Assembly (NCBI GenBank): GCA_032871835.1
Contig: CM065295.1
Coordinates: 70,116,687-70,180,686 of the forward strand
Source: Dipteronia dyeriana
Lineage: Eukaryota; Streptophyta; Magnoliopsida; Sapindales; Sapindaceae
DNA length: 64,000 bases
Direction: 5' to 3'
Numbering within the stretch: position 1 is the first letter of the stretch; each line of letters opens with the position of its first letter. The notes beneath the pieces were generated by a model. That model was not told where the DNA came from and did no database searches. It saw only the letters and a list, made by a program, of their open reading frames with translations. A program made the position numbers and the translations under genes. Positions 59,909 through 64,000 of the stretch are shown piece by piece.

Positions 59909-60870
59909 AAACCAAACTTATACACGATTTTGATTATGGCATATTAGCATGGTTGAGTAGTGGTTTTTATATTTTATTATTTTTAATTAACATAAATGAA
60001 GTTTGTTTCGGTGTTGTTTAATTGTTTTGAAAACTAGAGGTATTTTTTTTTAAATCTCTCTTTCTTAATTGCATAAACAATGAAGAGTTGTTTTATATTA
60101 TATTTTAGTTTATGTTTTTTTGTTATAGATCGTTAATGTTTGCAAGTTTTTTTTATAATAATGTTTATTTATTTTAAACGTTATTTATTTTATTTTGTTT
60201 GTGAAATTTATTAAGAATGAGTGTGCTCTTATTAGAAAATAGAACATATGTTTGGTGATTGATGTTTTTCAAAGAGTTTTATGTTTTTCTTCTAAAGTGA
60301 AATTCTTTCTATTTAGAAAGAAAAGAAAAGAAAAAGTCATTCAAAGTCTTTAGTAGCAATGAAAGACAAATTATGAGTTTTGAGATAACTAAAGGGGGTG
60401 TATTGAATTAGGTTTCTCAAAGACATTTAAAGACTTTATAAATCTTGGTGTATTCAATTCGGATATTTAAAGACTTTAAAAGAGTATATTAATCTAGTGG
60501 TATTCCATGCAGATTTCTATGAACTTTTAAAGAGTCCTTTCAAATCCGGTGTATTGAACTGAGACTTTAAAAAGTATGTAAAAATCAAGGTGTATTCAAT
60601 TGAGACTAGATTTTAAAATATTTTCTTAGGTCATGGATTTTGATGGACTTGATGGTGAGAGGTATAAATATGAAATGCTATAACAAGTCCAGCCTTCTCC
60701 CTAAGGATTTTGAGTGCTAAGGTTCATTGCTTCTATTTTCCTTTTTATGTCTCTTTAATGGCTGAACTTCTAGAATATGCTAGATTATGATTCTTGATAT
60801 GCTTAACTTGATGAAAGTAGAAACCATGATGATGATTTATAGCATATTCAATTGACAGGGGTGGTTATTA
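59909..60870. other. AT-rich spacer with MITE-like end
   Basis: No gene. From 60396 the sequence GGGGGTGTATTGAATTAGGTT, with repeated GTGTATTCAATT and AAAGACTTT words, resembles the sequence at 46684 on the other side of G2. A poly-T run at about 60871-60887 follows and could be the poly-A tail of the minus-strand LINE. Confidence 0.45.
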
Positions 60871-61059
60871 GTTTTTTTTTTTTTTATGTTTTCAAAGGCC
60901 TGTTGAATGACCAGAATTTGTAAATTTATTTAGATGGTTCTATCTAGAAAATTATGAAAAATTATATATATATATAGAATGTTATGTCTACTATTATTTT
61001 GCAAATTTCATGATTTGCAAATGTCGTGACATTTGCACAACAGTCCCTCAAAAAGGTGC

Positions 61060-62114
61060 CATTAATTTTTCAAGCCTTATATATATATATAAAGTAAAAA
61101 ACAGGGAAAAGTAAAAATTCAAGCAAAAAATGTCAAAAGTACATAGACCGGAAAAAAGAGGTACGCAAGCCACACCAAAAAGCGAAAAAGAAACATTTAT
61201 CGAAAACAAAAGATTTGTCAGCCCATGTAGGCATTGCCAATTCAATCAAAGAAAAGTCAAAAGCCAGAGTAGAAGACCACCACAAAGAAACATCCAAACC
61301 CAAAACATGCTTAGAGAGAGTGTCCACCACTTGATTACTTTCCCTAAAAATATCAGAAACTTGAAAACCCATAAGAGTAATCTGAGTGCTCGTTTGGAAA
61401 AGCTTCTATACTGGATAAAAGAACTTTTTTAATTTAAAGAAAACTCTTATCAAATTTTTTTGTGTCATTTTATTTTCACTCAATAGTGCTTTTGGATATT
61501 TAAAAAAAATATTTTACGTCTATTTGGAGAAGCTCAACTTTTAAGCTTTTCCAAGTAGTTCTTTTTGAACTTTTTTAATAACACTAACATGTATAATATA
61601 ATCCTATCATTTAAAATAGTTTTTGAATATTTTGATAATTCTATAATTAAAAAAGTTTTTTCTAATTGACAGCCAAACGACCAACAACTTCCCATTAAAA
61701 GCTTTACTTGTACATGGTCTACTCTAAAAGATATACTTTAAGAAGCTTTTCTAAACTGACTCTGAGAAAGACACCTCTGCCAAGTCTCTCGTATACACCA
61801 AGGAACCTGATCGGAACAACCAGAATGTAGTTGAACCGAATATGAAGAATCACTCTTAAGCCAAATGTGATGCCAATCATTAATCCAAGCATAGTTAATG
61901 GCATCAATATTGTTAACAATTCACCCTCAAAAGCAAACACTGAACCAAGAGAAGCAATAAAACAGTCTTTTATGAGCGAGCGACAATTGTGAAACACACC
62001 TCCACAACCCCCAACACCAGGAGAGCCAAAAGCAGCCTCATCCATATCAACCTTGACCCAACCAGGAGAAGGAGGCAACCAACAAGAACAAAGCCAAAAT
62101 TTCAAATTTTGCAA
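61060..62114 (-). pseudogene. LINE RNase H domain remnant, split by a MITE
   Basis: The minus strand at 62114-61767 reads WLPPSPGWVKVDMDEAAFGS, then GVGGCGGVFHN. This is the start of the C-terminal RNase H (RVT_3) of plant L1-type LINEs, or of a related host RNase H-like protein. After the MITE (61387-61758) the same domain resumes with LMGFQVSDIFRESNQVVDTL, matching the conserved HIxREGNxVAD.L end with His changed to Asp, followed by SKHVLGLDVSLWW. The first part also carries frame problems. The endonuclease and RT of a full LINE are absent, as expected of 5'-truncated copies. Confidence 0.7.
61387..61758. mobile_element. hAT-type MITE inside the LINE remnant
   Basis: The left end TGCTCGTTTGGAAAAGCTTC pairs with the complement of the right end (CAGTTTAGAAAAGCTTC). 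Flanking 8-mers AATCTGAG (61379-61386) and ACTCTGAG (61759-61766) match at 7 of 8 positions. Its AT-rich core has no coding potential. Removal restores a continuous RNase H domain. Confidence 0.6.
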
Positions 62115-64000
62115 AGTTTTGGGGGACCAAATTCTATAATTTTCATTTTAGAGTAGTAAAAGAAAAAAAATCCAATTAATTTCGAGGACTTAAAATGAAT
62201 TTTTTGAAATGCTACACTGAGGTTCCCTCATAGCTTCGTTCTTAGCGACCAAATAACACTTATGATGACAGTCACATGAGGAAGTCGACACCGGAGACCA
62301 ACATGCCTGAGGATTAAAAAATCATCCGTATTATTACGTATACACACAACAATTTTTTTTTTCTAAATGCCAATGAAACGAAGAATATTTATTGAAAAGT
62401 ACTGAAACGAGAATTATACATAATTAGAAGGACAAAATGATGAGTCTAACATGTAGAAAGAAATTAATAACAGCGACATGAAGAACTAACTCACACACTC
62501 ATTAGTCATTAACAACTTCCAAACAGAAATTAGCAGTGATCATGCAATAGTTTCAATTATGTTCAAAGTTTTGTAATTATATAAGTAGTAATTGTGACCC
62601 CAGGAGGTTTTTTGTCTTCTAAGAAATTCTACATCTAATAATATAAAAAACAAAAAAGATAAGATATTTTGTACAAGGAAAAATTAAATATCTTGGAAAA
62701 GCCAAAGAGCTATAGGGTCATGATCTATTGGCCTGACTCTCTGCGTCCGAACACCTCCCTCTACTAGCATATATTATGCACTGTATAATTATTGTGCGAT
62801 TTTTGTAAGCTGTGTGATGATGTGTAGTGGTGGTGGTGGATCCCAGTGATAGAATCCCTCCCAATATCAGCCGTCCATTCACTGTTTTATGATGTGATTG
62901 TGGCTGCATCAAGACCATGCATGTCCTATAGATGCTGTAGTACGTGTGATGGTGGATGGGCAACTCTACTGCTTGCGTTTAAACCTGTTTAGGGTTTGAT
63001 TCTTATAAAAGGACAATTTCGCACGTCGACATTGCCTGCCCCAAAATGGGGTTATATTTATATACCACATTCATAGCTAACTAGCTGTACATATATGTAA
63101 AATTTCTCTCATCCCTATCAAAATGTTGAATAATTAATAATTAAGACAATTAGACAAATAAGAAACTTATTTTTTGTGATTGATTAGTGAAGTCGTAATT
63201 AAAAACTTAAAATTATATCCTAATTTCTTATTAAAAAAACCCTAAATTTTTGCTGACAACATCCTAGAAAGAAAAGATTTTTTTACAAAATTCAAATGAA
63301 GTTTATGATAAATTTATGATGGGTGATATGTGTGAGAAGTGAGGGGAGAATGATAATGGCGTACGTATGTATGCACTGCACGTGTCGGGCATTGAAACAA
63401 TATCAAAATCTACACGATGAAGCACAGATACATATATATAATTTTCATAATAGGTTTCAAACAATGATAGAATTGAATAGGGTCAAAAGAGTAAGGCAAC
63501 GAAATAAGAAGGTTGATATTGATAGATGGAGTGAGGAGGTAATATGATGGGAACACATCCACATGCACATGGGACGGTGGGGGACTCCCAAATTTGCTCA
63601 TTTGGTACTTGTCCACATCTCTCCCTCACCTATTCCTTGTTTGGAAATGCAACTCCTTAGTGAAGAAGAAAGTCTTACAAGTACTTGTTAATACGGATAC
63701 AGATACAGTTTGATCGGCCAATCATATATTATTTTTATCACACGTACGACTTGTTATTAGTTGTGGCACACGGCATCACGGGTGCGCCCACCCCACCGAA
63801 GATATTTTTTCCTAAATAGGAGAGGAATGATATTTAGACGTTGTAGATGGGGAGCGGTGATAGGCTTTCACTATCCATAAGATTGGAAAAGATTTGGGAA
63901 GGGTGATGTTCTTGGTGTTGTACCTTTTAATGGAGGTCATTGTCCTAAGCCACCAACTTTGCCTCTTCTAAGACTCAGTCGGTTGGAGTGGAGACATCCT
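62115..64000. other. Intergenic, no gene recognised
   Basis: Short open stretches only, several rich in His or Thr from TG/CA-rich DNA (62718-62963). A GC-richer part near 63560-63800 contains CACGTG-like words (CGCACGTGTCGGG region near 63377) and might be promoter DNA of a gene beyond the window; this is a guess. Confidence 0.4.

Noticed and set aside
62718..62963. An 81-codon His/Thr-rich minus-strand frame
   Set aside because: It arises from TGGTGG/CACCAC-rich sequence and has no domain or context support.

Overview
This is AT-rich nuclear DNA from a flowering plant, most likely a eudicot. The signs are LTR retrotransposons with plant-type primer sites, Ac-like hAT transposons, a plant LINE RNase H, and one intact plant-specific Dof transcription factor. 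The species cannot be read from the sequence. I find only one intact host gene, DOF5.4/OBP4-like, on the minus strand at 32199-33131. Nearly everything else recognisable is transposable-element DNA in various states of decay. I see no bacterial-type operons, CRISPR arrays or RNA genes.

Bases 1-25100: an LTR fragment (1-565) is followed by a nest of elements. A minus-strand Ty3/Gypsy element (called G1, 1368-25095, perfect 5-bp TTATG target duplication) carries two insertions. Inside its gag sits a plus-strand Copia-like element A (3987-18728). Inside A sits a relative, element B (8853-16247). Inside the 5' LTR of G1 sits a 4.4-kb hAT transposon (20466-24887) with a perfect 8-bp target duplication. 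A and B have very long LTRs (about 2.2-2.3 kb), tRNA-Met primer sites and purine tracts, but only broken gag remnants and no recognisable pol.

Bases 25101-40400: gene-poor DNA with two candidate inverted-repeat elements (26841-28080 and 28111-29035), the Dof gene and its upstream region, an internally deleted hAT element (34368-36429, perfect 8-bp target duplication), and a Mutator-like element whose termini are present as tandem double copies on each side (36733-38252).

Bases 40404-47312: a minus-strand Copia remnant (C1) keeps its LTRs and the start of gag. A 2.4-kb solo LTR of another Copia-like family interrupts it.

Bases 47318-59903: a nearly complete Ty3/Gypsy element of the Tat-like type (G2) has LTRs, gag, protease, RT, RNase H, a second (archaeal-type) RNase H and integrase, all broken by stops. 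Between integrase and the 3' LTR lie tandem repeats and a roughly 3.6-kb gene-like region on the opposite strand, with its own TATA-like promoter and candidate introns. This antisense gene is the most interesting non-routine feature. Bases 59909-64000 hold a LINE RNase H remnant split by a MITE, then sequence with nothing recognisable.

The elements record an order of events: G1 inserted first, then A into G1, then B into A. The hAT element entered the G1 LTR independently. No working host pathway can be inferred beyond the single Dof regulator. Boundaries were found by eye, and percentages are given only where they were counted by hand.
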